Shown in pieces: positions 55,187 to 64,000 of a DNA stretch of 64,000 nt (the stretch's first letter is position 1; each line of letters opens with the position of its first letter). A program made the translations under genes and the position numbers. The stretch is from Pseudomonas citronellolis. Lineage in GTDB: Bacteria; Pseudomonadota; Gammaproteobacteria; Pseudomonadales; Pseudomonadaceae. The notes under the pieces are model-generated. The model had not been told where the DNA came from. It searched no databases and was given only the letters and a program-made list of their open reading frames with translations. The stretch lies in assembly GCF_029335315.1 (NCBI RefSeq), contig NZ_JARJLT010000298.1, forward strand, positions 1-64,000, read 5' to 3'.

Positions 55187-56056
55187 TCAGGGCTTGGACT
55201 TCTCCAGGTAACGGAAGAACTCGTTGTCCGGGCTCAGCACCAGGACGTCCTTCTTGTCGGCGAAGCTGTCGCGATAGGCCTTGAGGCTGCGGGTGAAGGC
55301 GTAGAACTCCGGGTCCTGGCCGTAGGCCTTGGAGTAGATGGCGGCCGCCTTGGCGTCGCCATCACCGCGGGTTTCCTCCGACTGCCGATAGGCCTCGGCC
55401 AGCAGCACGCGGCGCTGGCGATCGGCGTCGGCGCGGATGCCTTCGGCCAGCTCGCGGCCCTTGGCACGGTGCTCGCGGGCCTCGCGCTCGCGCTCGGTGC
55501 TCATCCGCTCGAACACGCTGCGGTTGACTTCCTTCGGCAGGTCGATGGCCTTGACGCGCACGTCGATGACCTCGATGCCCAGCTCCTTCTGCGCCATGCG
55601 GTTGAGCGAGGCGGTGATGTCACCCATCAGCGCGTCGCGCTCACCGGAAACCACCTCGTGCAGGGTGCGCTTGCCGAACTGGTCGCGCAGGCCGGCTTCC
55701 AGGCGCCGCGACAGGCGCTCGTCGGCGATCTGCTTGAGGCCCGAGGTCGCGGTGTAGAAGCGCTCGGCGTCGGCGACGCGCCACTTGGCGTAGGCGTCGA
55801 CCATCACCGCTTTCTTCTCCAGGGTGAGGAAGCGCTGGGTCGGCGAGTCCAGGGTCAGCAGGCGGCCGTCGAACTTGCGCACCTGGTTGACGTACGGAAT
55901 CTTGAAGTGCAGGCCGGGCTGCACGTCCGGCTCGACCACGCGGCCGAAGCGCAGCAGCACCGCGCGCTCGGTCTGCTGCACCACGTAGATGCTGCTCCAC
56001 AGCGCCACGGCGACCACCACGCCAGCGATCAGGGCGATCAGGGATCGGTTACTCAT
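55187..56056 (-). CDS. hflC: HflC, SPFH-domain regulator of FtsH
   Basis: A 289-residue HflC: an N-terminal membrane anchor (ALIAGVVVAVALWSSIYVV), then a band-7/SPFH domain and a long coiled coil with TEREREAREHRAKGRELAEGIRADADRQRRVLLAEA. Together with HflK it forms the large periplasmic cage around FtsH that limits proteolysis. Overlaps the hflK stop by one base. Confidence 0.96.
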   Translation of the reverse strand: MSNRSLIALIAGVVVAVALWSSIYVVQQTERAVLLRFGRVVEPDVQPGLHFKIPYVNQVRKFDGRLLTLDSPTQRFLTLEKKAVMVDAYAKWRVADAERFYTATSGLKQIADERLSRRLEAGLRDQFGKRTLHEVVSGERDALMGDITASLNRMAQKELGIEVIDVRVKAIDLPKEVNRSVFERMSTEREREAREHRAKGRELAEGIRADADRQRRVLLAEAYRQSEETRGDGDAKAAAIYSKAYGQDPEFYAFTRSLKAYRDSFADKKDVLVLSPDNEFFRYLEKSKP

Positions 56057-57225
56057 CAGCGGCTCTCCCTGGTGCGCATGTCACGTTGCTGCAGGTCGCT
56101 GGCGACCCGCGAGCCGAGGTCGGACGGGGTGCTCGTGGTGCTCGGCGCACTGCCGCTCGGGGTCGCCGAGCCACGGCCATCCATCATCTTGTCCAGCGGC
56201 AGGTAGATCAGGTTGTTCTGCCCCTGCTGGCCGGTGACCAGCACCTTGCTGCTCTGCGACAGGACGTCCTGCATGCTGTCCAGGTACAGGCGCTCGCGGG
56301 TCACTTCCGGCGCCTTGTGGTACTCGGTGGCGAGCTTGGTGAAGCGATCCGCCTCACCCTGGGCGCGGGACACCACTTCGTCGCGGTAGCCGTTGGCTTC
56401 CTCGATGATGCGCTGCGCCTGGCCACGGGCTTCCGGCACCACGCCATTGGCGTAGGCTTCGGCCTGGTTCTTCTCGCGCTGCTCGTCTTCACGGGCGCGG
56501 ATCACGTCGTCGAAGGCTTCCTGCACTTCGCGCGGGGCGGCGGCGCTCTGGATGTTCACCTGGGTGACGGTGATGCCGGTCTTGTAGGTGTCCAGGAAGC
56601 GCTGCAGGCGATCGCGCACGTCGGTGGCCATCTGCTCGCGGCCCTCGGTGAGGATCTGGTCCATGGTGGTGGAACCGGCCACGTGGCGCAGGGCGCTTTC
56701 GGTGGCGTGCTGCAGGCTGACCTCGGGCTGGTCGACGTTGAGCACGAAGTCCTTCAGGTTGCTGATCTTGTACTGCACGGTGAGCGGTACTTCGACGATG
56801 TTCTCGTCCTCGGTGAGCATCTGCCCCTGCTTGCTGTAGGCACGCTCGCGGGTGACGTTCTCCTGGAACTTGCGGTCGATCGGCGGGAAGTAGATGTTCA
56901 GGCCGGGCCCCACGGTCTCGTGGTATTTGCCCATGCGCAGGATCACCGCCTGCTCCTGCTCGTCCACCACGTAGATGGCGTTGTACAGCCACAGCACGGC
57001 AAGCACGGCCAGGCCGATGCCGAACAGGCCCAGGCCACCGCCCTTGCCGCCGACCGGGCTGCCGCCACGGGATTTCTTGCCGCCGAAGATGCGGTTGAGG
57101 CTGTCCTGCAGTTTGCGGAAGGCCTCGTCCAGATCCGGAGGGCCCTGGCGGCCGCCACCACGGCGTCCACCCCAGGGGTCCTGATCATTCTTGTTCGAGT
57201 TGTCACCCGGCTCGTTCCAAGCCAT
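56056..57225 (-). CDS. hflK: HflK, SPFH-domain regulator of FtsH
   Basis: A 389-residue HflK. The Gly-rich cytoplasmic N-terminus (DQDPWGGRRGGGRQGPPDL) precedes a membrane segment near residue 75 (FGIGLAVLAVLWLYNAIYVV) and the SPFH domain, then a coiled coil and a disordered Ser/Thr tail. Start MAWNEPGDN is the family start; an in-frame Met four codons earlier is the alternative. About 95 bases after hflX. Confidence 0.96.
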   Translation of the reverse strand: MAWNEPGDNSNKNDQDPWGGRRGGGRQGPPDLDEAFRKLQDSLNRIFGGKKSRGGSPVGGKGGGLGLFGIGLAVLAVLWLYNAIYVVDEQEQAVILRMGKYHETVGPGLNIYFPPIDRKFQENVTRERAYSKQGQMLTEDENIVEVPLTVQYKISNLKDFVLNVDQPEVSLQHATESALRHVAGSTTMDQILTEGREQMATDVRDRLQRFLDTYKTGITVTQVNIQSAAAPREVQEAFDDVIRAREDEQREKNQAEAYANGVVPEARGQAQRIIEEANGYRDEVVSRAQGEADRFTKLATEYHKAPEVTRERLYLDSMQDVLSQSSKVLVTGQQGQNNLIYLPLDKMMDGRGSATPSGSAPSTTSTPSDLGSRVASDLQQRDMRTRESR

Positions 57226-57319
57226 AGCGCTCTCCATCTGATAACGCGAAACGCGCCTACGGCGCGGCCACCCATGCTACAGAATGCCCCGCGCGGTGCC
57301 AAAAGCACCGTTCCGGGCT

Positions 57320-58624
57320 TTATTGCAAAGTGTGTTGCGCAATGAATTCCGCCGGCTGCCATCCTGCGCGGCTGACCAGGCGGTTCAACTCGACACGCGG
57401 CAGGCGAACCTGCAAAACGGCGCGTCCCTGCTCGTCATGGTCCTCGGCCTGCACCGCGCCCAGTTCGAAGAACTGCGCGCGCAGCCGGCCCAGGCGCTGC
57501 GGCAGGCAGAGCGTGCCGACGAACAGGTCGTCGCCCAGCAGCTCGGCCACCGCCTTTTCCAGCAGGTCCAGCCCGCGTCCCTCGCGGGCGGAGAGCCAGA
57601 CCCGCACCGGCTTGCCGGTCTCGTCGCGCTGGATCTGCGCTTCGAAATCGTCCGGCAACAGGTCGATCTTGTTGTACACCTCGAGCATCGGCAATTCGTT
57701 GGCGCCGATTTCCCCCAGCACCGCGAGCACCTGCTCGATCTGCGCATCGCGATCCGGCTCGTGGGAGTCGATCACGTGCAGCAACAGGTCGGCGTTGCTC
57801 GACTCTTCCAGCGTAGCGCGGAAGGCCTCGACCAGCTTGTGCGGCAGGTGGCGAATGAAGCCCACGGTGTCGGCCAGGACGATCGGCCCGAGGTCGTCCA
57901 GCTCGAGCCGGCGCAGGGTCGGGTCGAGGGTGGCGAACAGCTGGTCGGCCGCATAGACCTCGGAGGTGGTCAGGGCATTGAACAGGGTCGACTTGCCGGC
58001 GTTGGTGTAGCCGACCAGCGAAACCAGGGGAATTTCCGCGCGACGGCGACCACGGCGGGCCTGCTCGCGCTGGCTGCGGACCTTCTCCAGGCGCTGCTTG
58101 ATCTGGCGGATGCGCGCGCGCAACAGTCGGCGGTCGGTTTCCAGCTGGGTTTCGCCCGGGCCGCGCAGGCCGATACCGCCCTTCTGCCGCTCGAGGTGGG
58201 TCCAGCCGCGCACCAGACGCGTGCTCATGTGTTCGAGCTGCGCCAGCTCCACCTGCAGCTTGCCCTCGTGGGTACGGGCGCGCTGGGCGAAGATGTCGAG
58301 AATCAGACCGGTACGGTCGAGCACCCGGCATTCGAGGACGCGCTCGAGGTTGCGCTCCTGGCTGGGTGTCAAAGTGTGGTTGAAGATGATCAGTTCGACT
58401 TTCTGGACTTGTACCAGATCGCGCAGCTCATCGACCTTGCCACTGCCGATCAGGAACTTGGCCGACGGCTGATGACGCGAAATGCTGACGAACGCCACCG
58501 ATTCCGCGCCCGCCGAACGGGCCAGCTCCTGGAACTCCTGCGGGTCTTCGCGCGCCTCGGGGTCTTGCCCTTCCAGATGCACCAGAATGGCCCGTTCCCC
58601 ACCGCCCGGGCGCTCAAAGAACAA
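57320..58624 (-). CDS. hflX: Ribosome-associated GTPase HflX
   Basis: A 434-residue HflX. The N-terminal glycine-rich nucleotide-binding domain carries GGIGLRGPGETQLETDRR, and the G domain has G1 GYTNAGKST at 205-213, DTVGFIRHLPH and NKIDLL. HflX splits stalled or heat-damaged 70S ribosomes. The start codon is TTG at 58624, giving MFFERPGGGERAILVHLEG, the pseudomonad N-terminus. It lies 12 bases after the hfq stop. Confidence 0.95.
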   Translation of the reverse strand: MFFERPGGGERAILVHLEGQDPEAREDPQEFQELARSAGAESVAFVSISRHQPSAKFLIGSGKVDELRDLVQVQKVELIIFNHTLTPSQERNLERVLECRVLDRTGLILDIFAQRARTHEGKLQVELAQLEHMSTRLVRGWTHLERQKGGIGLRGPGETQLETDRRLLRARIRQIKQRLEKVRSQREQARRGRRRAEIPLVSLVGYTNAGKSTLFNALTTSEVYAADQLFATLDPTLRRLELDDLGPIVLADTVGFIRHLPHKLVEAFRATLEESSNADLLLHVIDSHEPDRDAQIEQVLAVLGEIGANELPMLEVYNKIDLLPDDFEAQIQRDETGKPVRVWLSAREGRGLDLLEKAVAELLGDDLFVGTLCLPQRLGRLRAQFFELGAVQAEDHDEQGRAVLQVRLPRVELNRLVSRAGWQPAEFIAQHTLQ

Positions 58625-58636
58625 GGCGGGCTACCG

Positions 58637-58885
58637 TCAAACGTTACCCGGCTCGGCCGGTTGATCGCCGGTGGGCAGACGGACCGGACGGCTGGGCACG
58701 ACAGTGGAGATGGCGTGCTTGTAGACCATCTGGCTGACGGTGTTCTTCAACAGGATGACGAACTGGTCGAAGGATTCGATCTGGCCTTGCAACTTGATGC
58801 CGTTAACCAGGTAGATGGAAACCGGTACGCGTTCTTTACGCAGAGTATTCAGGTAAGGGTCTTGTAGCGAATGCCCTTTTGACAT
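58637..58885 (-). CDS. hfq: RNA chaperone Hfq
   Basis: An 82-residue Hfq with [20 protein letters not shown], the Sm1 motif [20 protein letters not shown] and Sm2 [10 protein letters not shown]. The proximal face and rim Arg (RKERV) are intact. The ATG at 58885 follows AAGGAG eight bases earlier; the Met three codons before has no such site. Between miaA and hflX as in all relatives. Confidence 0.98.
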   Translation of the reverse strand: MSKGHSLQDPYLNTLRKERVPVSIYLVNGIKLQGQIESFDQFVILLKNTVSQMVYKHAISTVVPSRPVRLPTGDQPAEPGNV

Positions 58886-58985
58886 ATGCCGCACTCCTTT
58901 AGGGAATCAATAGATTTAGTAATAGTCGAATGGCCAAGTGCCGTCGGTTACCCCAAGGATAGACGGCTGAATTGAGGTCTCGAGC

Positions 58986-59951
58986 TTATATGGAGACCGC
59001 CTCAAGTATTTTCAAGGCACGCGGCAGATTGTCGCCTGCCAGACTGTCCAACCAGTGTAGATGGCCCCAGCTGCGCAACCAGGTGAACTGGCGCTTGGCT
59101 AGCTGCCGAGTGGCTACCACACCGCGTTCCTCCATCTCAGCGTAGGTCAGTTTGCCCTCGAGGTAATCCCATACCTGTCGGTAGCCCACGGCACGAATGG
59201 ATGGCAGAGCGGCGTGCAAGTCACCTCTCGCGCGAAGTGCTTCGACCTCGGCGACGAAACCCTGTTCCAGCATCTGACGAAAACGTTGCGCGATTCGCGC
59301 GTGCAATACCTGGCGTTGCAGAGGGGCAATCGCCAGATGCGCCACAGTATACGGCAAATGCGCCCCGCCTGGTTCGCCGGAACCCGCATTTTCACTCGCC
59401 TGGCGGCGGCGATGGTCGCTCATGGACACGCCGCTGACGCGCTGCACTTCCAGCGCCCGGACCAGCCGCTGGGGATCGTTGGGATGGATTCGCGCCGCCG
59501 ACTCCGGATCGACCCGCTGCAATTCGGCGTGCAACGCCGCCCATCCCTCGGCCGCGGCCCAGGCTTCCAGCTCCGCGCGCACTTCCGGGTCGGCGCCGGG
59601 CATATCCGCCAGGCCTTCGAGCAACGCCTTGAAATACAACATGGTGCCGCCGACCAGCAGCGGAATGTTCCCGCGCGCGGTGATCTCGGCCATGGCGGCC
59701 AGGGCGTCGGCGCGGAATTCGGCGGCGGAGTAGCTCTGCGCCGGGTCGCGGATGTCGATCAGGCGGTGCGGGAACTGCGCGAGGATGTCCTTCGACGGCT
59801 TGGCCGTGCCGATGTCCATGCCCCGGTAGACCAGCGCGGAATCGACGCTGACCAGCTCGATGGGCAGCAGGCGCGCCAGCTCCAGCGCCAGGTCGGTCTT
59901 GCCGGCGGCGGTCGGGCCCATGAGGAAGATGGCGGGAGGCAGGGAAGACAT
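58986..59951 (-). CDS. miaA: tRNA dimethylallyltransferase
   Basis: A 321-residue MiaA, adding dimethylallyl to A37 of UNN-reading tRNAs. P-loop GPTAAGKT at 12-19, then [19 protein letters not shown], the catalytic Asp region and [20 protein letters not shown]. Starts at MSSLPPAIF; an upstream in-frame Met adds eleven non-conserved residues. Confidence 0.97.
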   Translation of the reverse strand: MSSLPPAIFLMGPTAAGKTDLALELARLLPIELVSVDSALVYRGMDIGTAKPSKDILAQFPHRLIDIRDPAQSYSAAEFRADALAAMAEITARGNIPLLVGGTMLYFKALLEGLADMPGADPEVRAELEAWAAAEGWAALHAELQRVDPESAARIHPNDPQRLVRALEVQRVSGVSMSDHRRRQASENAGSGEPGGAHLPYTVAHLAIAPLQRQVLHARIAQRFRQMLEQGFVAEVEALRARGDLHAALPSIRAVGYRQVWDYLEGKLTYAEMEERGVVATRQLAKRQFTWLRSWGHLHWLDSLAGDNLPRALKILEAVSI

Positions 59952-60043
59952 CGGCAACTCGTCGGCAACAAAGGTGCGCGCCAACGGCGCGCTGAATCGA
60001 TTGACGCCTAGTTTACGCCAGCTGGCTTAAGGCTGGATTTATT

Positions 60044-61954
60044 TCAGCGCCCGCGCAGGAACAGCTTGTCCAGCTCGTCCATGCCCAGCTGGGTCCAGGT
60101 CGGCCGGCCATGGTTGCACTGGCCGCTGCGCTCGGTGATTTCCATGTCGCGCAGCAGGCCGTTCATTTCCGGCAGGGTCAGGCGCCGGTTGGCGCGCACC
60201 GCGCCGTGGCAGGCCATGGTCCCGAGCAGCTCGTTGAGGTGCGCCTGGATGCGGTCGCTGGTGCCGTATTCCAGCAGGTCGGCGAGCACGTCGCGCACCA
60301 GCTGGGTTGCCTCGGCCTGCTTGAGCAGGGCCGGAATCTGGCGGATCGCCAGGGTTTCCGGGCCCAGGCGCTGCAATTCGAAGCCGAGCCGGCCGAACCA
60401 GGCGACATGCTCCTCGGCGCAATCGGCCTCGCGCTCGCTCACCGCGATGGATTCCGGCACCAGCAGCGGCTGGCCGCGCAGGCCCTCGCTGTCCATGGCC
60501 ACCTTGAGGCGCTCGTACATGATGCGTTCATGGGCCGCGTGCATGTCCACCAGCACCAGGCCGTGGGCGTTCTCGGCGAGGATGTAGATGCCCTTGAGCT
60601 GCGCCAGCGCGTAGCCCAGCGGCGGGACGTCCTGGCTGCTTTCCGGCAAAGCCTGGGGCACAGCGGGCGCCGAAGTTTCCGGCAGCGGCGCGAAGAAGGC
60701 GCGGTAGGCCCCCTCGGATTCGGCGGCCGGCGGGATGTCCTGGCGCGGCGGCTGGTAGCCGTAGCCGCCGGAGGAACCCGAAGCGCCCGACGAACCGCTC
60801 CAGCCGCGGGCGGCGGCCGGCGCTTCGAGCACCTTGTCCGACAGGCTCATCTCGGCCTGCGGGCCGAACTCGCCGGCGGCCTGCCCGCTGGGGCGCGGCA
60901 TGGTCAGGCTGGTGGCGCCCGGCGGCGCCAGCTGGTCGTCCGGACGCACCTCGGCGAGCGCCCGGTGCAGGGTGCCATAGAGGAAGTCATGGACCATGCG
61001 GCTGTCGCGGAAGCGCACTTCGTGCTTGGTCGGGTGCACGTTGACGTCCACCGTCGCCGGGTCGACCTCGAAGAACAGCACGAAGGTCGGGTGGCGGCCG
61101 TTGTACAGCACGTCGCGATAGGCCTGGCGCACCGCGTGGGCGACCAGCTTGTCGCGCACCATGCGCCCGTTGACATAGAAGTACTGCAGGTCCGGCTGGC
61201 TGCGCGAGAAGGTCGGCAGGCCGACCCAACCCCACAGGTGCAGGCCGTTGCGCTCGATCTCGATGGGCAGCGCCTGCTCGAGGAAGGCCGGGCCGCACAC
61301 GGCGCCGACACGGCGGGCGCGGGCCAGCTCGTCGTTGGCCTCGTGCAGGCTGAAGATGGTCTTGCCGTTGTGGCGCAGGTGGAAGCCCACATCGAAGCGG
61401 GCCAGGGCCAGGCGCTTGATGACTTCCTGCAGGTGGTCGAATTCGGTTTTCTCGGCGCGCAGGAACTTGCGTCGCGCCGGGGTGTTGAAGAACAGGTCGC
61501 GGACTTCGACGCTGGTGCCCACCGGATGCGCCGCCGGCTGCACCCGCGGCTGCATGTCGCGGCCCTCGGTCTCCACCTGCCAGGCCTCGGCGGCGTCGGC
61601 GGTGCGCGAGGTCATGGTGAGCCGCGAGACGGAGCTGATCGAGGCCAGCGCTTCGCCACGGAAGCCCAGGCTCATCACGCTTTCCAGGTCTTCCAGTTCG
61701 CGAATCTTGCTGGTGGCGTGGCGCGCCAGGGCCAGCGGCAGGTCGTCGGCGGGGATGCCGCCACCGTCGTCGCGCACCCGCAGCAGCTTGACGCCGCCCT
61801 GCTCGATCTCGACGTCGATGCGCCGGGCGCCGGCGTCGAGGCTGTTCTCGAGCAGCTCCTTGATCACCGAGGCGGGACGCTCGACCACCTCGCCGGCGGC
61901 GATCTGGTTCGCCAGCCGCGGGCTGAGCAGCTGGATACGCCGCGAATCGTTCAT
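60044..61954 (-). CDS. mutL: DNA mismatch repair protein MutL
   Basis: A 636-residue MutL. GHKL ATPase N-terminus: [43 protein letters not shown] Pro/Ser-rich linker (about 340-440) leads to a C-terminal dimer domain holding [12 protein letters not shown] near residue 470, the DQHA(X)2E(X)4E-type metal site of nicking MutL proteins (Gln replaced by Met). Pseudomonads lack MutH, so this nuclease site matters. Overlaps the amiB stop by four bases. Confidence 0.97.
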   Translation of the reverse strand: MNDSRRIQLLSPRLANQIAAGEVVERPASVIKELLENSLDAGARRIDVEIEQGGVKLLRVRDDGGGIPADDLPLALARHATSKIRELEDLESVMSLGFRGEALASISSVSRLTMTSRTADAAEAWQVETEGRDMQPRVQPAAHPVGTSVEVRDLFFNTPARRKFLRAEKTEFDHLQEVIKRLALARFDVGFHLRHNGKTIFSLHEANDELARARRVGAVCGPAFLEQALPIEIERNGLHLWGWVGLPTFSRSQPDLQYFYVNGRMVRDKLVAHAVRQAYRDVLYNGRHPTFVLFFEVDPATVDVNVHPTKHEVRFRDSRMVHDFLYGTLHRALAEVRPDDQLAPPGATSLTMPRPSGQAAGEFGPQAEMSLSDKVLEAPAAARGWSGSSGASGSSGGYGYQPPRQDIPPAAESEGAYRAFFAPLPETSAPAVPQALPESSQDVPPLGYALAQLKGIYILAENAHGLVLVDMHAAHERIMYERLKVAMDSEGLRGQPLLVPESIAVSEREADCAEEHVAWFGRLGFELQRLGPETLAIRQIPALLKQAEATQLVRDVLADLLEYGTSDRIQAHLNELLGTMACHGAVRANRRLTLPEMNGLLRDMEITERSGQCNHGRPTWTQLGMDELDKLFLRGR

Positions 61955-63399
61955 TGCTGGGCCGCCAGCGCGGTCGCCGGGATGTTCAGCACCTGGCCGA
62001 CGCGCACGCTGTCGGTCTTCAGGCTGTTGCTGCTGCGCAGGGTGGCCATGCTCACGTCATAGCGCGCGGCGATCATCGACAGGCTCTCGCCGGCGCGCAC
62101 CACGTGCTGGCGCGGGCCGCTGGAGAGCTGCCCGCCGTCGCGCAGCGAGGCGATGTAGGTGCCCGGCGGCGGCGTCTGTACGAAGTATTGGCGCACCCCG
62201 GCGGCGATCGAGCGGGCCAGGGCCTGCTGGTGCGAGGAGCTGTTGAGCTTCTGCGACTCGCCGGGGTTGGAGATGAAGCCGGTCTCGACCAGGATCGACG
62301 GGATGTCCGGCGACTTCAGCACCATGAAGCCGGCCTGCTCCACGCGATTCTTGTGCAGCGAGGTGACGCGGCCGACGCTGGTCAGCACCTTGTGCCCGAC
62401 GTCCAGGCTGGAGGACATGGTGGCGGTCATCGACAGGTCGAGCAGCACGCCGGCGAGCATGTGGTCCTTGTCGTCGAGGCTGACGCTGCCGTCGCCGCCG
62501 ATCAGGTCGGAACGGTTTTCGCTGTCGGCCAGCCAACGGGCGGTTTCGGAGGTGGCGCCGCGATCGGAGAGAGCGAATACCGAGGCACCGAAGGCGCTGC
62601 GGCTGGGCGCGGCGTCGGCGTGGATGGAGACGAACAGGTCGGCGCCCTTCTTGCGCGCGATGGCGGTACGCCCGCGCAGCGGGATGAAGTAGTCGCCGGT
62701 GCGCGTCAGTTCGGCGCGGAAGCCTTTCATCTGGTTGATCTGCCGCTGCAGTTCGCGGGCGATCGACAGGGTGATGTTCTTCTCGTGCAGGCCGCTCGGG
62801 CCGGAGGCGCCCGGGTCCTCGCCGCCGTGGCCGGCGTCGATGGCGACGACGATGTCGCGCTTGCCGCCGGCCGGCACCGGAGCCTTGGCCACCGGCTGCG
62901 TCGGGGTGACCGGGACGGCGGGCTGGTCGGGCGTCGGGGTGGCCGGGACGTCAGGGGTGATGTCCGCGCCCTGGTCGTAGAGATCGACCACCAGGCGGTT
63001 GCCGTACTGCTGGTTGGGCGGCAGCACGAAGCTCTTCGGCGTCACCTGGGCCGACAGGTCGAGCACCAGGCGCAGATCGGTGGGCGAACGCTGTGCCGTG
63101 CGCACCGAGGTGATCGGGGTGTTCTTCAGCTTGAGACCGTTCAGCGCGGCGCTCATCTGCGCGCCGTTCAGGTCGATGACGATGCGGTTCGGCGCACTGA
63201 GGGTGAACAGACTGTGCTGCACCGGGCCGGAAAGATCGAACACCAGGCGGGTGTTATCCGGCGCGCGCCACAGGCGCACGCTCTTGATTTGCGTGATTTG
63301 CGCGGCGGCAAGCACCTCGCCGGCGTCCAGCGCCAGCAGGATGAACAACCCGGCCAACAGCGCCCGCAGGCGCAACCCCCAACCCATCTTTTTTCTCAT
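61951..63399 (-). CDS. amiB: N-acetylmuramoyl-L-alanine amidase AmiB
   Basis: A 482-residue cell-division amidase. Signal-like N-terminus ([22 protein letters not shown]), an AMIN domain (residues about 35-135), a Pro-rich linker, Amidase_3 with zinc ligands in [15 protein letters not shown] and the catalytic Glu in [11 protein letters not shown], then one LysM repeat ([27 protein letters not shown]). It splits septal peptidoglycan, activated by EnvC-type factors. The start at 63399 overlaps the tsaE stop by four bases. Confidence 0.96.
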   Translation of the reverse strand: MRKKMGWGLRLRALLAGLFILLALDAGEVLAAAQITQIKSVRLWRAPDNTRLVFDLSGPVQHSLFTLSAPNRIVIDLNGAQMSAALNGLKLKNTPITSVRTAQRSPTDLRLVLDLSAQVTPKSFVLPPNQQYGNRLVVDLYDQGADITPDVPATPTPDQPAVPVTPTQPVAKAPVPAGGKRDIVVAIDAGHGGEDPGASGPSGLHEKNITLSIARELQRQINQMKGFRAELTRTGDYFIPLRGRTAIARKKGADLFVSIHADAAPSRSAFGASVFALSDRGATSETARWLADSENRSDLIGGDGSVSLDDKDHMLAGVLLDLSMTATMSSSLDVGHKVLTSVGRVTSLHKNRVEQAGFMVLKSPDIPSILVETGFISNPGESQKLNSSSHQQALARSIAAGVRQYFVQTPPPGTYIASLRDGGQLSSGPRQHVVRAGESLSMIAARYDVSMATLRSSNSLKTDSVRVGQVLNIPATALAAQQ

Positions 63400-63863
63400 G
63401 CTCCCGTAGCCAGGACGGCGCTCCAGGCTTCGCCCCGCACTCCGTGCGGTTCCAGGCGCAGCATGCGGCCGCCCGCTTGCGCTGTAATGGTAATGTCCAG
63501 GTCGGCCTTTGGCAAAATGCCCGTGCCTCTTTCGGCCCATTCGATCAGGCACAGGGCGTCGCCTTCGAAGTAGTCGCGGATGCCCAGATATTCCAGCTCC
63601 TCCGGGTCAGCCAGGCGGTACAGATCGAAATGGAAGGCGCGCTTGTCGCCGATTTCGTAAGGCTCGACCAGGGTGAAGGTCGGGCTCTTCACCGCGCCGG
63701 CATGGCCGAGACCGCGCAGAATACCGCGCGAGAGCGTGGTCTTGCCGGCGCCGAGGTCGCCGTGCAGGTAGATCACCCCGCGCCCGCCGGTAACCTGGGC
63801 GATGCGCGCACCCAACTGGTACATGGCCTCCTCGCCATCGGCGAACAGCTTCAGTTCAGGCAT
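63396..63863 (-). CDS. tsaE: tRNA t6A biosynthesis ATPase TsaE
   Basis: A 155-residue TsaE (YjeE) with Walker A GDLGAGKT at 35-42 and the family strip SPTFTLVEPY, then HFDLYRL and LIEWAERG. Partner of TsaB/TsaD in threonylcarbamoyl-adenosine synthesis at A37. Overlaps the nnr stop by 13 bases upstream and amiB by four downstream. Confidence 0.96.
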   Translation of the reverse strand: MPELKLFADGEEAMYQLGARIAQVTGGRGVIYLHGDLGAGKTTLSRGILRGLGHAGAVKSPTFTLVEPYEIGDKRAFHFDLYRLADPEELEYLGIRDYFEGDALCLIEWAERGTGILPKADLDITITAQAGGRMLRLEPHGVRGEAWSAVLATGA

Positions 63864-64000
63864 GGGTCGAACTCCTCGAGCAACTGACGAACGGCGGGAA
63901 TCAGGTCGCTGGCCGCCAGGCCGCGCCCCTGGGCGCCCAAGACCTCGCCGGCGCGGGCGTGCAGCCAGACGGCCAGGCAGGCGGCATCGAAGGCCTCCAT
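63851..64000 (-). CDS. nnr: Bifunctional NAD(P)H-hydrate repair enzyme, C-terminal end (partial)
   Basis: The last 49 codons of a gene cut by the window edge. They read HARAGEVLGAQGRGLAASDLI then PAVRQLL, the C-terminal signature of ADP/ATP-dependent NAD(P)H-hydrate dehydratase (YjeF C-terminal domain). Only this tail is visible, so the epimerase half is assumed. The ATG at the very edge is an internal Met, not the start. Confidence 0.85.
   Translation of the reverse strand: MEAFDAACLAVWLHARAGEVLGAQGRGLAASDLIPAVRQLLEEFDPCLN

Noticed and set aside
63371-63390. A GCAACCC copy near amiB as a further member of the braC array
   Set aside because: A single copy in the amiB signal-peptide coding region, without 22-bp partners.

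Overview
The window is high-GC chromosomal DNA from a Pseudomonas of the P. aeruginosa / P. nitroreducens-citronellolis type. The evidence is a near-P. aeruginosa azurin, bra-type branched-chain amino acid transport genes, the amaAB pipecolate genes, and a long block whose order (nadE, azurin, LOG protein, mscS, ATP-grasp/transglutaminase cluster, ygiQ, nicD-like gene, alr, dnaB, rplI, rpsR, rpsF, rlmB, rnr, tRNA-Leu x2, purA, hisZ, hflC, hflK, hflX, hfq, miaA, mutL, amiB, tsaE, nnr) follows the P. aeruginosa chromosome as I remember it. No phage, insertion sequence, rRNA or CRISPR array was seen. Gene assignments come from reading the translated sequence; no database search was possible.

Region by region. 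1-2.5 kb: an SDR oxidoreductase and an ornithine-cyclodeaminase-family gene, separated by about 0.7 kb of degenerate tandem repeats carrying DnaA-box-like motifs. 2.5-8 kb: the five-gene braCDEFG ABC importer, led by a consensus sigma-54 promoter and five GCAAC-type repeats at an exact 22-bp period. 8-12 kb: amaA/amaB (lysine catabolism via pipecolate) and a divergent LysR regulator. 12-15.2 kb: nadE, a hemolysin III-like membrane protein, azurin and a LOG-family hydrolase. 15.2-21.6 kb: a complete minor-pilin and PilY1 operon (fimU-pilV-pilW-pilX-pilY1-pilE) at an apparently unusual place. 21.8-29.8 kb: MscS channel and a three-gene transglutaminase / circularly permuted ATP-grasp / Alpha-E cluster predicted to make an unknown peptide-like product. 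30-32.5 kb: an uncharacterised pair of lipoproteins (beta-helix and diheme cytochrome). 32.7-42 kb: YgiQ radical SAM, an HI0933-type flavoprotein, an OsmC-YcaO fusion, a 7TMR-DISM diguanylate cyclase and alanine racemase.

42-64 kb is core housekeeping, almost all on the minus strand: dnaB; the rpsF-rpsR-membrane protein-rplI operon with a recognisable S6:S18 autoregulatory leader; rnr-rlmB; two identical tRNA-Leu(CAG) genes on the plus strand; a chemoreceptor; and the large nnr-tsaE-amiB-mutL-miaA-hfq-hflX-hflK-hflC-DUF2065-hisZ-purA block, with many 1-13 bp overlaps.

Short interspersed repeats of three families (a GAGCGAGCTTGCTCGCG REP-type element, a GGATAACCG..CGGTTATCC element, and a CCCGCG..CGCGGG element) mark gene boundaries. 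The most distinctive unexplained signals are the phased array plus sigma-54 promoter at braC, the DnaA-box repeat block at 0.95-1.5 kb, the relocated or second pilin operon with an atypical FimU cleavage site, the ATP-grasp/transglutaminase cluster, and the beta-helix/diheme lipoprotein pair.
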